The notes: a model not told the origin generated them from the letters alone. 64,000 bases of DNA from Acinetobacter sp. ANC 4204 (GCF_002135205.1 NZ_NEFZ01000001.1:310001-374000), one strand, 5' to 3'. Numbered from the stretch's first letter, positions 31,121 to 41,008 are shown. Numbers and translations: made by a program.

Positions 31121-31547
31121 GTTGTAAACCTAAAATCTTGTCAGCGCGGAACGAATCCGCATAAAAAAATCGGGGCACACCCGATTTCTCTTAGTCTATC
31201 ACGATACAATGTGCTGTGCATTAGACAATTTCGGAAAATTTAATTTATCGTTTCAACTTTAACAACCAGCGCGCTATAAAATCTGTTGCTTTTGAATCAT
31301 TCATTCTTAACTAGATTTTAAATCATCTCAAAATCGCAACTCAAACGACTGCTGACTATACCGAAGCATGTCGCATATTGAAAAAAATCATTTAAAACAT
31401 TGTTTTATATTTTATTTCCCATTAACAGACTGCTTGCGAAAAAAGCAAGTTATTTTATACTCCTGCTCAATTCAACAGCAAGAATAAATACAACACCACA
31501 TTATATAGACCATTTTAATCACACTATTTTCACTTGGGGAACGTTTG
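31121..31547. other. Intergenic region upstream of hisZ
   Basis: This spacer is divergent between hisZ (-) and the gene at 31548 (+). It holds a minus-strand terminator-like hairpin (31163-31187) and a possible hisZ promoter: TTGTCT (31223-31228), 16-nt spacer, TATCGT (31201-31206). Near the plus-strand gene only its ribosome site is evident. Confidence 0.5.
31163..31187 (-). terminator. Terminator-like hairpin in the hisZ-purA leader
   Basis: On the minus strand AAATCGGG-TGTGC-CCCGATTT forms an 8-bp stem followed by a run of T (31163-31169). It points toward hisZ and no minus-strand gene precedes it, so it would act as a leader attenuator or end a small RNA. Confidence 0.6.
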
Positions 31548-32057
31548 ATGGAATTGCACAGCAACTTATATTACAAGCATGCAAATGCTCAAATCATGGC
31601 AAAATTAGACCGGCTGTTCCAAGAACATCGTGGTGATGCAGGCCAATTTACGACTTTAACCTGTGACATTAACCCTGAACATGGTGTTGAACTGGCTGAA
31701 GATATTTTAAATACGATTGATAACATCGAGTTTGATCTGGGTCCTGAGTCATTAGGCACTATTGCAGGCTATTCAGTTGCCCATTTTGTTCATGGCTCAG
31801 CAGGCGATGAATTCATTGAAGCTATTTTATTCTTCTTGAAAGCCTTGCTTCCAGACATTCACACACAAGCATGGGGCTGTGGCGATGATGATCCGTGGGA
31901 GTTTTGGTTTAAGTTCGACGGAGACGAGCTTGTCCGCGAAGACGATGAACCGTTAAATGATCCGGAAGAAGATGAAGAAATTAAAGCCAGTATTTATGCA
32001 TGGTGGCATGCAGATCTGCCTAAAGAAATTAAAGAAGGCTTTTTAAACGAAGAGTAA
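31548..32057 (+). CDS. Acidic hypothetical protein
   Basis: This 169-residue soluble protein is rich in Asp and Glu, especially in the C-terminal third (EDDEPLNDPEEDEEIKAS). GGGGA lies 6 nt before the ATG at 31548, which decides the start. The core (LGTIAGYSVAHFVHGSAGDEF, WGCGDDDPWEFWFKFDGDE) has aromatic and Gly clusters but no motif I recognise. It has its own 3' hairpin. It is likely a real conserved protein of unknown function. Confidence 0.72.
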   Translation: MELHSNLYYKHANAQIMAKLDRLFQEHRGDAGQFTTLTCDINPEHGVELAEDILNTIDNIEFDLGPESLGTIAGYSVAHFVHGSAGDEFIEAILFFLKALLPDIHTQAWGCGDDDPWEFWFKFDGDELVREDDEPLNDPEEDEEIKASIYAWWHADLPKEIKEGFLNEE

Positions 32058-32066
32058 GTTGTCAAT

Positions 32067-32102
32067 GCAAAAGTACACGTCCAATCACTTGTGTACTTTT
32101 GC
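32067..32102 (+). terminator. Hairpin after the acidic hypothetical gene
   Basis: GCAAAAGTACAC and GTGTACTTTTGC are perfect 12-bp arms around a 12-nt loop. There is no external T-tract, so this is a moderate terminator candidate. Confidence 0.5.
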
Positions 32103-32129
32103 CTCAACATAGCAACTCAAATCTAAGAA

Positions 32130-32675
32130 TTATGAGTTTAAATACTCATCTACTGACAGCACCGTCGAAAACATTTGAAATGCTGCTAAACATGCAGACT
32201 GTACATCCTCTGCTTGCACAGTTTTATTGGCATAACTCAAATCACGTGTTGCTGTTGCATCTGCAATAACCACTGGATCATAGCCAAACTCCGCGGCAGC
32301 ACGGGAAGTTGCATCTACACACATATGCGTCATCATGCCACTAATCACTAATTTTTCAACACCAAGCTGATCCAACACCGTCTTTAGATTGGTTTCAAAA
32401 AAACTATTCGGATAATGTTTTTCAACCACGATTGAATCTGCTGTCAATTGCAAGCCTGAATGTAATTCAACACCAAACGTGCCCGCTTCAAAAAATGGGG
32501 CATTAGGTTGATTAAAAATATGCTGAATATAGATAATTGGCTGTTTATTTTTCAAAAATGCGTCTTCCAAAAGATTAATCTGCTTTAATGCTAGCTCAGC
32601 CTGATATAGCGCCATCTTAGCTTGTGGAAAATAATCATTTTGAACATCAATAATAATTAGTGCTGTTTTATTCAT
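32130..32675 (-). CDS. Isochorismatase-family cysteine hydrolase
   Basis: This 181-residue hydrolase carries the family triad: Asp in IIDVQNDYF (residue 10), Lys in VVEKHYPNSF and the nucleophile Cys in SGMMTHMCVDATSRAA. Relatives include nicotinamidases, isochorismatases and various amidohydrolases; metal ligands typical of nicotinamidase are not obvious here. It is divergent from an Lrp/AsnC-type regulator, which may control it. Substrate unknown. Confidence 0.87.
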   Translation of the reverse strand: MNKTALIIIDVQNDYFPQAKMALYQAELALKQINLLEDAFLKNKQPIIYIQHIFNQPNAPFFEAGTFGVELHSGLQLTADSIVVEKHYPNSFFETNLKTVLDQLGVEKLVISGMMTHMCVDATSRAAAEFGYDPVVIADATATRDLSYANKTVQAEDVQSACLAAFQMFSTVLSVDEYLNS

Positions 32676-32807
32676 TTAAATCACCCTCTCATCTTCATTT
32701 CAGTCTGATGTATCAATGCCATAGAATAAGTAAAATAAACCGGCTCTTGCAGTTGAATATGAAAGAATGTATCTATAAATGTTTTCAGAGTGAAAGAACG
32801 ATCATCT

Positions 32808-33215
32808 ATGCTGTCAAATCAAGATCCAATTGACTTAAAAATCTTAAAGATTCTTAAAAATGACTCCCGATTAAGTCATAAAGACATTGGTGAATTGGTT
32901 CATCGCACAGGTCAAGCGGTAGGAAATCGTATTGCAAAAATGCAAAACGAAGGTCTCATTCAAAAATATACGGTTGATTTAAATTATGAGACGACCCAAT
33001 TTATTCGAATCATGATGGAAAATAATCAATTTGGACAGTTTGAAACTTTTTTAGCACAGTTTGATCAAGTTGAATATGCATATAAAGTTTGTGGCTCCGC
33101 ATGCTATATGCTGACCTGCCACTTTCATCAAAGACAATTGAATGACTTTATTGAACAGCTCTCCGCATGGGGACAATATTCCGTAGACAGCGTGGTCAAA
33201 ACGATTGAGCTATAA
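32808..33215 (+). CDS. Lrp/AsnC-family transcription regulator, short form
   Basis: The protein is about 135 residues. The N-terminal winged helix (DLKILKILKNDSRLSHKDIGELVHR, then NRIAKMQNEGLIQKYTVDL) matches AsnC. The C-terminal RAM-like part is shorter and more divergent than usual and contains CGSACYMLTCHFH. I prefer the ATG at 32808; a GTG at 32790 would add six residues. It is divergent from the isochorismatase-like gene, its likely target. Confidence 0.82.
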   Translation: MLSNQDPIDLKILKILKNDSRLSHKDIGELVHRTGQAVGNRIAKMQNEGLIQKYTVDLNYETTQFIRIMMENNQFGQFETFLAQFDQVEYAYKVCGSACYMLTCHFHQRQLNDFIEQLSAWGQYSVDSVVKTIEL

Positions 33216-33360
33216 ACTTAACTCACAAATCATCCTTTCACGTAGAAGCCCACAGAGTAGTGATCAAGTTTGCCAAGCGGAAAATCGCCTTTGATTTGCA
33301 GAACAGGTCTCTAATCACGCTTGCACTCAACTTGGATGATATACATCACGACTAAACCCG

Positions 33361-33816
33361 TTAAGCTAAGGGTAACTCAGTCGTTTGTTTAATATTTTGC
33401 AACGGAATTTCTGTTTTTATACTTTGTATATTGGGAATTTTATTCAGACGGTGAATTTGAAACTGTCGATAGGCATCCAAATCTGCAACCACAATACGTA
33501 AAAAGAAATCACAATCCCCTGCCATTAAATGACATTCAACCACTTCTGGAACTTCACGAATCGACTCGACAAATTGGTTCACAGTTTGCGGATCCTGACT
33601 TTTGAGCCAAATCCGTGCAAATACGGTCAATCGCAAATTCACCTTGGCAGGATCAACCAACGCCACATAAGCCCGAATAATCCCATCTTCTTCTAGCTGT
33701 TTTACTCGTCTTAAACACGGTGAGGCAGACAGTCCAATGCGCTGAGCCAACTCATTATTTTGAAGTTTTCCATCGACTTGTAGTACTTGTAATATGCGCT
33801 TATCTGTTTGGTCCAT
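33361..33816 (-). CDS. Lrp/AsnC-family regulator next to azlCD
   Basis: This 151-residue full-length Lrp-type protein has a helix-turn-helix with LAQRIGLSASPCLRRVKQLEEDGIIRAY and a RAM ligand domain with VVECHLMAGDCDFFLRIVV. The ATG at 33816 has AGGG at 9 nt; the upstream ATG at 33825 is too close to it. It is divergent from azlCD and an Lrp-consensus site lies between them, so it probably controls branched-chain amino-acid export in response to an amino acid, as AzlB does in Bacillus. Confidence 0.9.
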   Translation of the reverse strand: MDQTDKRILQVLQVDGKLQNNELAQRIGLSASPCLRRVKQLEEDGIIRAYVALVDPAKVNLRLTVFARIWLKSQDPQTVNQFVESIREVPEVVECHLMAGDCDFFLRIVVADLDAYRQFQIHRLNKIPNIQSIKTEIPLQNIKQTTELPLA

Positions 33817-33861
33817 AAATTCCATCCCTAAAGCATAATTTTGCTCATATTTAACAAATTA

Positions 33862-33876
33862 CAGCATATTCTGCTA
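33862..33876. promoter_or_regulatory. Lrp-consensus binding site between the regulator and azlC
   Basis: CAGCATATTCTGCTA matches the E. coli Lrp consensus YAGHAWATTWTDCTR at 14 of 15 positions. It lies 46 nt from the regulator start and about 104 nt from azlC, a position that could control both. Confidence 0.6.
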
Positions 33877-33979
33877 AACAACCATAATATTAAGCTAAAT
33901 AAAGTAAAAAATATCTTCGGAAAAACCCTAAAATTATTCACCTACCGCACCAAAACATAGCACGTATAGGCGATTTAAA

Positions 33980-34726
33980 ATGCTCTCCTTTAGAAATACG
34001 ACTCAGGAACTTAATGATTCCAGCGATTATGTCGAGTTTAAACGTGGAATTAAAACGTCTATCCCGATGCTGCTAGGTATTATTCCTTTTGCTTTGGTCT
34101 TGGGAACACAAGCCACTCAAAAGGGCTTTAGCCATTTAGAAGTCCCACTCTTTACTGGCCTAAACTTTGCGGGCGGTTCCGAATTTGCTGTGCTGGAGGT
34201 CTGGACCAACCCACCAAATTTTCTCGTTTTAATTTTCATTACTTTTCTAGTCAACAGCCGTCATTTACTCATGGGTGCAAGTCTCGTGCCCTATTTACGC
34301 CATTTGCCCAATCGACAGGTTTTCCCTGCTCTGTTTTTCATGTGTGATGAAAGTTGGGCAGCAGCTCTTGCCGATGCAGAACAAAAGAAAAGATTTGGGC
34401 TACAACAGGCCTTTAGCATGTCTTACTACGCAGGCATCTGTTTTGCCCTGTACTTGATGTGGGTCAGTTTTACCAGTTTAGGTGCCATTCTTGGTCCTTT
34501 ACTTGGAGATGTACACAGTTACGGTTTTGATATGGCCTTTGCTGCGGTATTTCTGGTTTTATTGCGTGGCATGTGGAAAGGCTTCAGCGCCGCACGCCCT
34601 TGGCTGGTTAGTCTCATTAGTGCAGCGATTGCTTATTTATATTTACCGACGGGTTGGTATGTGCCTATTGGGGCAATCTGTGGCATCGCCTCTGCTTTCA
34701 TATTTATTCAGGAGGATGAGCTATGA
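33980..34726 (+). CDS. azlC: AzlC-family branched-chain amino-acid exporter, large subunit
   Basis: This 248-residue inner-membrane protein has several hydrophobic helices. SIPMLLGIIPFALVLGTQAT and FVNSRHLLMGASLVPYLRHL are AzlC family signatures. With AzlD it exports branched-chain amino acids or analogues. The stop overlaps the azlD start by four bases, so the subunits are translationally coupled. Confidence 0.93.
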   Translation: MLSFRNTTQELNDSSDYVEFKRGIKTSIPMLLGIIPFALVLGTQATQKGFSHLEVPLFTGLNFAGGSEFAVLEVWTNPPNFLVLIFITFLVNSRHLLMGASLVPYLRHLPNRQVFPALFFMCDESWAAALADAEQKKRFGLQQAFSMSYYAGICFALYLMWVSFTSLGAILGPLLGDVHSYGFDMAFAAVFLVLLRGMWKGFSAARPWLVSLISAAIAYLYLPTGWYVPIGAICGIASAFIFIQEDEL

Positions 34727-35022
34727 TTCACGGCACGACTCTTGTTGCAATTTTATTGGTTGCAGCCACCACTTATCTGACACGTATATTGGGCTATGTT
34801 TTGCTGAAAAATAAAACACTTACCAATAAACAGCGGAAAATTTTAGAAGTTGTCCCAGGCTGCGTACTGATTTCAGTGATTGCGCCTTATTTTGTGAAGG
34901 ACAATGTCGCAGATCTACTCGCTATTGCTATCACTTTGCTTGCAGCTTCACGCTTTTCACTCTTACCAACGGTTGTGATTAGTATGCTGAGCGCGGCATT
35001 ATTGCGTACCGTGCTCATCTAA
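34723..35022 (+). CDS. azlD: AzlD-family branched-chain amino-acid exporter, small subunit
   Basis: This 99-residue protein with about three to four hydrophobic helices begins HGTTLVAILLVAATTYLTRILGY and includes the conserved VPGCVLISVIAPYF segment. It overlaps azlC at ATGA, preceded by AGGA within the azlC end. It forms the two-subunit exporter with AzlC. Confidence 0.92.
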   Translation: MIHGTTLVAILLVAATTYLTRILGYVLLKNKTLTNKQRKILEVVPGCVLISVIAPYFVKDNVADLLAIAITLLAASRFSLLPTVVISMLSAALLRTVLI

Positions 35023-35031
35023 ACTTAACTT

Positions 35032-35337
35032 TTAGCGTTCTGGTTGTACGGCTTTAGCAAGAATATTCACTAACTCAGCGTTTTGTAGCTCAACTTTTTG
35101 CAACTTAGAGGTGGTCTGCTCGATCACTTCCTGTTGCACATGCATCTTTTTTGCAAGATCTTGCATAATCTCTAAAGTCTTTTTTAAATTTTCTTCAAGA
35201 TGGTGTACTTTTTCCTGAAGCTGATGTTGCTCTGCGTAGGGGTCAGTTTTATCTGTCTGATTTTTAAATTGAAACCAAATTAAAAACACCACTGCGACCG
35301 CCAACAGCAAAATAAATCCCCAAATTAAGATCAACAT
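35032..35337 (-). CDS. Membrane-anchored coiled-coil protein, unknown
   Basis: This protein of about 101 residues has one N-terminal membrane helix (ILIWGFILLLAVAVVFLIWF) followed by a long coiled coil with heptad-like Leu spacing (LQEKVHHLEENLKKTLEIMQ and LQKVELQNAELVNIL). GAAGAG lies 8 nt before the ATG at 35337; the GTG at 35346 is less likely. It looks like a small scaffold or PspB-like protein, but no family is recognised. It is convergent with azlD. Confidence 0.65.
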   Translation of the reverse strand: MLILIWGFILLLAVAVVFLIWFQFKNQTDKTDPYAEQHQLQEKVHHLEENLKKTLEIMQDLAKKMHVQQEVIEQTTSKLQKVELQNAELVNILAKAVQPER

Positions 35338-35448
35338 AAGCAGCACTCTTCTTTATTTTCGTTTATACACTCATCATACCCACAAGTCTGTATGCGGTCT
35401 ATGTCTATCATCTTGTTTTCAGAGTAAAAGATACTGTAGAAAAGTCCT

Positions 35449-36483
35449 TTAGATTAATGACGCACTAAAAGATTCACACAAATCCAATAAGCGGTTTGCA
35501 TAGCCCCATTCATTGTCATACCACGCAAAGACCTTGGCTTGATGCCCTACCACCATGGTTTGCGTTAAATCAACAATGAGTGAATATGGTGAATGGTTAA
35601 AATCCGAAGACACCAAGGGTTCATCGGTCACATCCATAATTTCACGGTAGTCTGACTTCGCCGCCTGAATCAACACTTCATTGATTTTATGATCGGTAAT
35701 CGGTGTTTGCGAAATAAAGGTCAAATCAATTGCCGCCACATTAATGGTCGGTACGCGGATGGAATAACCATCAATACGATCGGCCATTTTTGGCATGACT
35801 TGTTTTAAAGCACCTAAAGCAGACGATGTAGTCGGGATAATGTTTTGACCTGAAGCACGAGCACGTCTTAAGTCCCGATGGGCATGATCCAATACAGACT
35901 GATCAGCAGTGACCGCATGAATTTCCGTCATGAGCGCAGTATCAATACCAAAAGCATCATCAATGATTTTAACCAAAGGCACTAAGGCCTGCGTAGTACA
36001 TGACACACTGGAAATGATTTGGTCACTGACTTTCACCTCATGGTGATTCACCCCATACACAATTGCGGCATCAACCGAGTCAAAAGGTGCCGCGCCAATA
36101 ATGACCCGTTTTGCACCTGCATGGATATGCTCTGTTGCTGCTTCACGCGAGCGAAATAAACCTGTGCACTCTAGAACCACGTCGACATGGAGGCTGGCCC
36201 AAGGTAGATCTTGCGGGTTTGCCTGACACAATACTTCAACTTTGAGCTGCGCCTGATCTTTAGAAAGATGTAAATAAATTCTTTCATTTTCATAACTTAA
36301 ATCGACTTTCCCTGGAAAGCGCCCATGAGTCGTGTCATATTTAAATAAATGCAATAAGGTTTCTACATCTGCCACATCATTTACCGCGACGATTTCAAAC
36401 TGAAAGTTCTTTGGATTTTCAAACCAAGCACGTAATACATTACGTCCGATTCGACCAAATCCATTTATCGCCACTCGTTGCAT
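35449..36483 (-). CDS. GAPDH-like aldehyde-phosphate dehydrogenase with altered active-site motif
   Basis: This 344-residue protein has the GAPDH/Epd fold. The NAD-binding start is VAINGFGRIGRNVLRA, DLRRARASGQNIIPTTSSA is the phosphate loop, and the end is WYDNEWGYANRLLDL. The active site reads SCTTQ rather than the near-invariant SCTTN, and the catalytic His motif reads HAVTADQS rather than HAYT. The Cys and His themselves remain. It could be glyceraldehyde-3-phosphate dehydrogenase, erythrose-4-phosphate dehydrogenase or a specialised relative. No glycolytic gene is adjacent. Confidence 0.88.
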   Translation of the reverse strand: MQRVAINGFGRIGRNVLRAWFENPKNFQFEIVAVNDVADVETLLHLFKYDTTHGRFPGKVDLSYENERIYLHLSKDQAQLKVEVLCQANPQDLPWASLHVDVVLECTGLFRSREAATEHIHAGAKRVIIGAAPFDSVDAAIVYGVNHHEVKVSDQIISSVSCTTQALVPLVKIIDDAFGIDTALMTEIHAVTADQSVLDHAHRDLRRARASGQNIIPTTSSALGALKQVMPKMADRIDGYSIRVPTINVAAIDLTFISQTPITDHKINEVLIQAAKSDYREIMDVTDEPLVSSDFNHSPYSLIVDLTQTMVVGHQAKVFAWYDNEWGYANRLLDLCESFSASLI

Positions 36484-36890
36484 GACTTGCCCTTATTTAT
36501 AAAATGATGAAAGATAAAGCAGGCCTATATTAATGGATTTATATAGATTTGGTTAAGCTTTCTTTTTCTATGATTCATCAGTGAAGATGATAAATATGAA
36601 CCCTTAAGTCACAAATTGACCTGCCTGACTAGACCTATCAACCTGCTTTCTTTCTATCAAATGATATAAATATCCAACATTAACCCGCAAAATCAAAGAA
36701 CGATTGAATACATAGAAATGTCATCAATTCGCCTTAAAGTGATTGGTGCAACATCCTTTTTCCGTTATAATTTGGCGTTTTAAAATTTTTAAGCCAGTAA
36801 CTGAAGTCAGCGTATTTAGAATAAGACTTGCTTCAGCTACTATTAGCCAAATCGAAATTATGGAGTGACTTGGTTGTGAGTACTCGTTTT
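36484..36890. promoter_or_regulatory. alaS promoter and leader
   Basis: TTGGTG (36743-36748), a 17-nt spacer and TATAAT (36766-36771) form a strong sigma-70 promoter. Transcription would start near 36778, leaving a leader of about 110 nt before alaS. The part 36484-36742, nearer the GAPDH-like gene, shows no gene or clear structure. Confidence 0.75.
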
Positions 36891-39569
36891 ATGACATCAG
36901 CTGAAATTCGCGAAGCTTTTTTAAGCTACTTTGAATCGCAAGGGCATACACGTGTCGCGTCGAGTTCTCTAGTTCCCGCCAACGACCCTACTTTGTTGTT
37001 TACCAACGCGGGTATGAACCAATTTAAAGATTGTTTCTTAGGCCTAGAAAAACGTGATTATGTACGTGCGGTGTCTTCACAAAAGTGTGTCCGCGCAGGT
37101 GGTAAACATAACGACTTAGACAACGTCGGTTATACCGCACGTCACCATACTTTCTTTGAAATGTTAGGTAACTTCTCATTTGGCGACTACTTCAAACGTG
37201 ATGCAATCAAATTTGCATGGGATTTTCTAACAGGTGAAGCTTGGTTAGCACTGCCTAAAGACAAACTCTATGCAACGGTTTACCACACTGACGACGAAGC
37301 ATTTGACATCTGGAACAAAGAAATTGGTTTAGATGCATCTCGTATTATTCGTATTGGCGACAACAAAGGCGGCCAATACGCATCAGATAACTTCTGGGCA
37401 ATGGGTGATACAGGTCCTTGTGGTCCTTGTTCTGAAATCTTCTTTGACCATGGCGACCATATCTGGGGTGGCTTACCGGGCACACCTGAAGAAGATGGCG
37501 ACCGTTTCATTGAAATCTGGAATAACGTTTTCATGCAGTTCAACCGTACTGCGGATGGCGTATTGCACCCTCTTCCAGCGCCGTCTGTCGATACAGGCAT
37601 GGGCTTAGAGCGTATTTCTGCTGTTTTACAACATGTTAACTCTAACTACGAAATTGACCTATTCCAGCACTTACTCAAAGCGGCCGCTGAAATTATTGGT
37701 TTAGATACCGCAGCACTTGAAGCAGAAGCACACGAAAAAGGTACACCAGTTCAGTACCCTGCTTCACTTAAAGTCGTTGCCGATCACGCACGTTCATGTT
37801 CATTCCTAATTGCGGATGGTGTAAACCCATCAAATGAAGGTCGTGGTTATGTACTACGCCGTATTATCCGTCGCGCAGTTCGTCATGGTAACAAGCTCGG
37901 TGCAACTGGCTCCTTCTTCCATAAAATGTTGCAACCTTTAATTGAAGTGATGGGTCAAGCTTATCCAGAACTTGAAGCACAGAAAGTCCGTATCGAAGCA
38001 CAATTACTGAAAGAAGAAGAACAATTTGCTAAAACCTTAGAGCAAGGTTTGAAATTGCTTGAAGGCGAATTGGCTCAACTGAAAGGTTCAGTGATTCCAG
38101 GTGAAGTGGTGTTTAAACTGTATGATACTTACGGTTTCCCAACTGACCTGACTGCTGACATCGCACGTGAACGTGATTTAACCATTGATGAAGCAGGCTT
38201 TGAAGTTGAAATGGCTGCACAACGTCAACGTGCACGTGATGCAGGTAAATTCGCGATTGACTACAACTCTGTTGTTAAAGTTGAAGGCGAAACTCAGTTT
38301 GACGGCTATGACGCAACGGTTGGCGAAGGTCAAATTATCGCAATCTACAAAGATGGCGAACAAGTTGATGAAGTGGTTGAAGGTGACGAAGCTCTCATCG
38401 TACTGAACCAAACCCCGTTCTATGCAGAAAGCGGCGGTCAAATTGGTGACACAGGTATTTTCAAAAATGACACGGGTATTTTTGAAGTCCAAGACACCAA
38501 GAAATCGGGTGGTGCTTTTGTACACCAAGGGATCGTGACAGTCGGTAGCATTAAGCTTGCTCAACATGTAGAAGCGACAGTGAAAGCAGACATCCGCGCT
38601 GCAACTGCGCGTAACCACTCTGCGACTCACCTTTTACATGCTGCACTACGTCAAATCTTAGGTGAACACGTACAACAAAAAGGTTCATTGGTTGCCTCAG
38701 ACATCTTACGTTTTGACTTTGCCAACGATCAACCTGTGTCATTTGAACAGCTTCAAGAAATTGAACGTCTTGTAAACGCTGAAGTAATTGCCAACACTAC
38801 AGTTTCTACTGAGCTTTTAGACATCGAATCTGCGAAAGCAAAAGGCGCGATGATGTTGTTCGGTGAAAAATATGGCGATGAAGTTCGTGTACTTTCAATG
38901 GGTTCAATCATTGAAGAAAAAAACTTCTCAATTGAGCTGTGTGGTGGTATTCACGTTAAACGCACGGGCGACATCGGCTTGTTCAAAATCACTTCTGAAG
39001 GTGGTGTAGCTGCAGGTGTACGTCGTATTGAAGCGATAACAGGTACAAAAGCCATTGAAGTTGCTCAAAAAGCTGACCGTGATATCAACACCATCAATGG
39101 TTTATTGAAAGCTCAAAAAGACCAAACTTTAGAAAAAGTTGAAGCTTTAGTCGACACTGCATCAAGCTTGCAAAAACAAATTGAGCAACTCAATCAAAAA
39201 CTTGCCAGCTTCCAAGCTGCTGAACTGCTTAGCCAAGTTCAAACGCTTGCGGGTCGTCAAACGCTGATCACGACTGTTCAAAACATGGATGCGAAATCAC
39301 TTCGCAATCTACATGACGGTGTGAAATCAAAATTAGAAAATGCAGTCATTGTCCTTGCAGGTGTTGAAGGTGACAAAGTCAGCCTGATTGCATCTGTAGC
39401 AAAAGACTTTACTGCTTCTATTAAAGCAGGTGACATCATCAAACATCTAGCAACTGAGCTCGGTGGTAAAGGTGGTGGCAAACCTGACTTAGCACAAGGT
39501 GGCGCGCCACTAAACGAGAAGTTTGCAACAGTGATGGCAGATTTAGCTGCTTGGCTTGAAGCGAAATAA
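36891..39569 (+). CDS. alaS: Alanyl-tRNA synthetase
   Basis: This 892-residue class II synthetase charges tRNA-Ala and edits mischarged serine. Motif 1/2 regions are visible in [20 protein letters not shown] and [18 protein letters not shown], motif 3 in the later [13 protein letters not shown]. The editing domain has the zinc motif [12 protein letters not shown] (HxxxH) with the CGGIH cysteine site. The C-terminal coiled coil and [14 protein letters not shown] complete it. I start at [10 protein letters not shown]; an in-frame GTG at 36876, preceded by GGAG, is a possible alternative start. Confidence 0.96.
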   Translation: MTSAEIREAFLSYFESQGHTRVASSSLVPANDPTLLFTNAGMNQFKDCFLGLEKRDYVRAVSSQKCVRAGGKHNDLDNVGYTARHHTFFEMLGNFSFGDYFKRDAIKFAWDFLTGEAWLALPKDKLYATVYHTDDEAFDIWNKEIGLDASRIIRIGDNKGGQYASDNFWAMGDTGPCGPCSEIFFDHGDHIWGGLPGTPEEDGDRFIEIWNNVFMQFNRTADGVLHPLPAPSVDTGMGLERISAVLQHVNSNYEIDLFQHLLKAAAEIIGLDTAALEAEAHEKGTPVQYPASLKVVADHARSCSFLIADGVNPSNEGRGYVLRRIIRRAVRHGNKLGATGSFFHKMLQPLIEVMGQAYPELEAQKVRIEAQLLKEEEQFAKTLEQGLKLLEGELAQLKGSVIPGEVVFKLYDTYGFPTDLTADIARERDLTIDEAGFEVEMAAQRQRARDAGKFAIDYNSVVKVEGETQFDGYDATVGEGQIIAIYKDGEQVDEVVEGDEALIVLNQTPFYAESGGQIGDTGIFKNDTGIFEVQDTKKSGGAFVHQGIVTVGSIKLAQHVEATVKADIRAATARNHSATHLLHAALRQILGEHVQQKGSLVASDILRFDFANDQPVSFEQLQEIERLVNAEVIANTTVSTELLDIESAKAKGAMMLFGEKYGDEVRVLSMGSIIEEKNFSIELCGGIHVKRTGDIGLFKITSEGGVAAGVRRIEAITGTKAIEVAQKADRDINTINGLLKAQKDQTLEKVEALVDTASSLQKQIEQLNQKLASFQAAELLSQVQTLAGRQTLITTVQNMDAKSLRNLHDGVKSKLENAVIVLAGVEGDKVSLIASVAKDFTASIKAGDIIKHLATELGGKGGGKPDLAQGGAPLNEKFATVMADLAAWLEAK

Positions 39570-39635
39570 AACTTCACCTTTTGTGTAACTGACCTTGAAT
39601 GGTGCATTCAGGGTCATGGTTTATATGGAACAACT

Positions 39636-40916
39636 ATGGCATTAATCGTTCAAAAATATGGCGGTACCTCTATGGGTACTCCAGAGCGCATTTTAAATGT
39701 TGCTCGTCGTGTAAAGCGTTGGCATGACCACGGCCACAAGGTTGTAGTGGTTGTATCAGCAATGAGTGGCGAAACCAATCGTCTACTTGCTTTAGCGAAA
39801 GCCATTACCGAAACCCCTGACCCACGAGAATTAGACCAAATGGTTTCTACGGGTGAACAGGTAACGATTTCAATGTTAGCTATGGCGCTCAATTCTATTG
39901 GCGTTGAAGCTAAGTCGCTCACTGGTCGCCAAGTCGGCATTAAAACGGACAGTTCATTTACCAAAGCACGTATTGAGTCAATTGATACAGATGTGATGAC
40001 TGAACATTTAGATGCAGGCCGCGTTATTGTAGTTGCTGGTTTCCAAGGCTTTGATTTGAATGGCAACACAACAACACTTGGCCGTGGTGGTTCAGATACT
40101 TCAGGTGTAGCCTTAGCTGCTGCATTAAAAGCAGATGAATGCCAAATCTACACAGACGTAGATGGTGTTTATACCACTGACCCACGCGTTGCGCCAAAGG
40201 CGAAAAAAGTAGACCGCATTTCATTTGAAGAAATGCTGGAAATGGCATCACTTGGTTCTAAAGTTCTACAAATTCGCTCGGTTGAATTTGCGGGCAAATA
40301 CCAAGTGCCTTTACGCGTATTATCAAGTTTTGATAATGACGATGATGGCGCATTCGACGAAGAATTTAAGAAAAACGTCGGAACACTAATCACCACTGAG
40401 GCGGAAGACAACATGGAACAACCAATTATCTCTGGTATCGCATTTAACCGTGACGAAGCTAAACTTACGATTTTAGGTGTTCCTGATGAACCAGGTATTG
40501 CATCTAAAATTTTATCGCCAATTGGTAATGCCAACATTGAAGTGGATATGATCATCCAAAATGTTGAGGAAGACGGTACGACTGACTTCACCTTCACGGT
40601 AAACCGTGGTGAACTTGCTAAAGCAACAAAAATTCTTGAAGAAACCGCTCAAGCTATTGGTGCTCGCGAAGTTGCTACACGTGATGACATTGTTAAAGTG
40701 TCAATCGTGGGTGTAGGTATGCGCTCTCACGCAGGTGTTGCAAGTAAGATGTTTACTGCTCTTGCTGATGAAGGCATCAACATTTTGATGATCTCAACAT
40801 CAGAAATCAAAATTTCTGTGATTATTGAAGAAAATTACTTAGAACTTGCTGTTCGCTCTTTGCACACGGCTTTCGGTTTAGACCGTGAACATGGCGAGTC
40901 AAGTGCCCGTGCTTAA
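39636..40916 (+). CDS. lysC: Aspartokinase
   Basis: This 426-residue kinase phosphorylates aspartate, the first step to lysine, threonine and methionine. KYGGTSMGTPERI is the nucleotide/substrate motif at residue 7. TTLGRGGSDTSGVALAAAL follows, and two ACT domains occupy the C-terminal 170 residues (LGVPDEPGIASKIL, GVGMRSHAGVASKMF). The length suits the Pseudomonas-type class that usually gives alpha and beta products from an internal start. It lies between alaS and csrA. Confidence 0.96.
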   Translation: MALIVQKYGGTSMGTPERILNVARRVKRWHDHGHKVVVVVSAMSGETNRLLALAKAITETPDPRELDQMVSTGEQVTISMLAMALNSIGVEAKSLTGRQVGIKTDSSFTKARIESIDTDVMTEHLDAGRVIVVAGFQGFDLNGNTTTLGRGGSDTSGVALAAALKADECQIYTDVDGVYTTDPRVAPKAKKVDRISFEEMLEMASLGSKVLQIRSVEFAGKYQVPLRVLSSFDNDDDGAFDEEFKKNVGTLITTEAEDNMEQPIISGIAFNRDEAKLTILGVPDEPGIASKILSPIGNANIEVDMIIQNVEEDGTTDFTFTVNRGELAKATKILEETAQAIGAREVATRDDIVKVSIVGVGMRSHAGVASKMFTALADEGINILMISTSEIKISVIIEENYLELAVRSLHTAFGLDREHGESSARA

Positions 40917-40927
40917 GTAATCGAGTG

Positions 40928-40955
40928 AAAAACTTGTCATTGTCTGACAGTTTTT
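40928..40955 (+). terminator. lysC terminator
   Basis: Here AAAAACTTGTCA and TGACAGTTTTT pair with one bulged T, directly after the lysC stop. A second hairpin follows at 40975-41008. Confidence 0.7.
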
Positions 40956-40974
40956 GCAAAAGACTACAAAATTT

Positions 40975-41008
40975 CAGAGCCACTATAGTTTTTTCTATAG
41001 TGGCTCTG
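40975..41008. terminator. Second hairpin between lysC and csrA
   Basis: The perfect 14-bp arms (40975-40988 and 40995-41008) enclose six T. The external T-tract is weak. It would back up the preceding terminator or separate csrA from lysC transcription. Confidence 0.6.
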
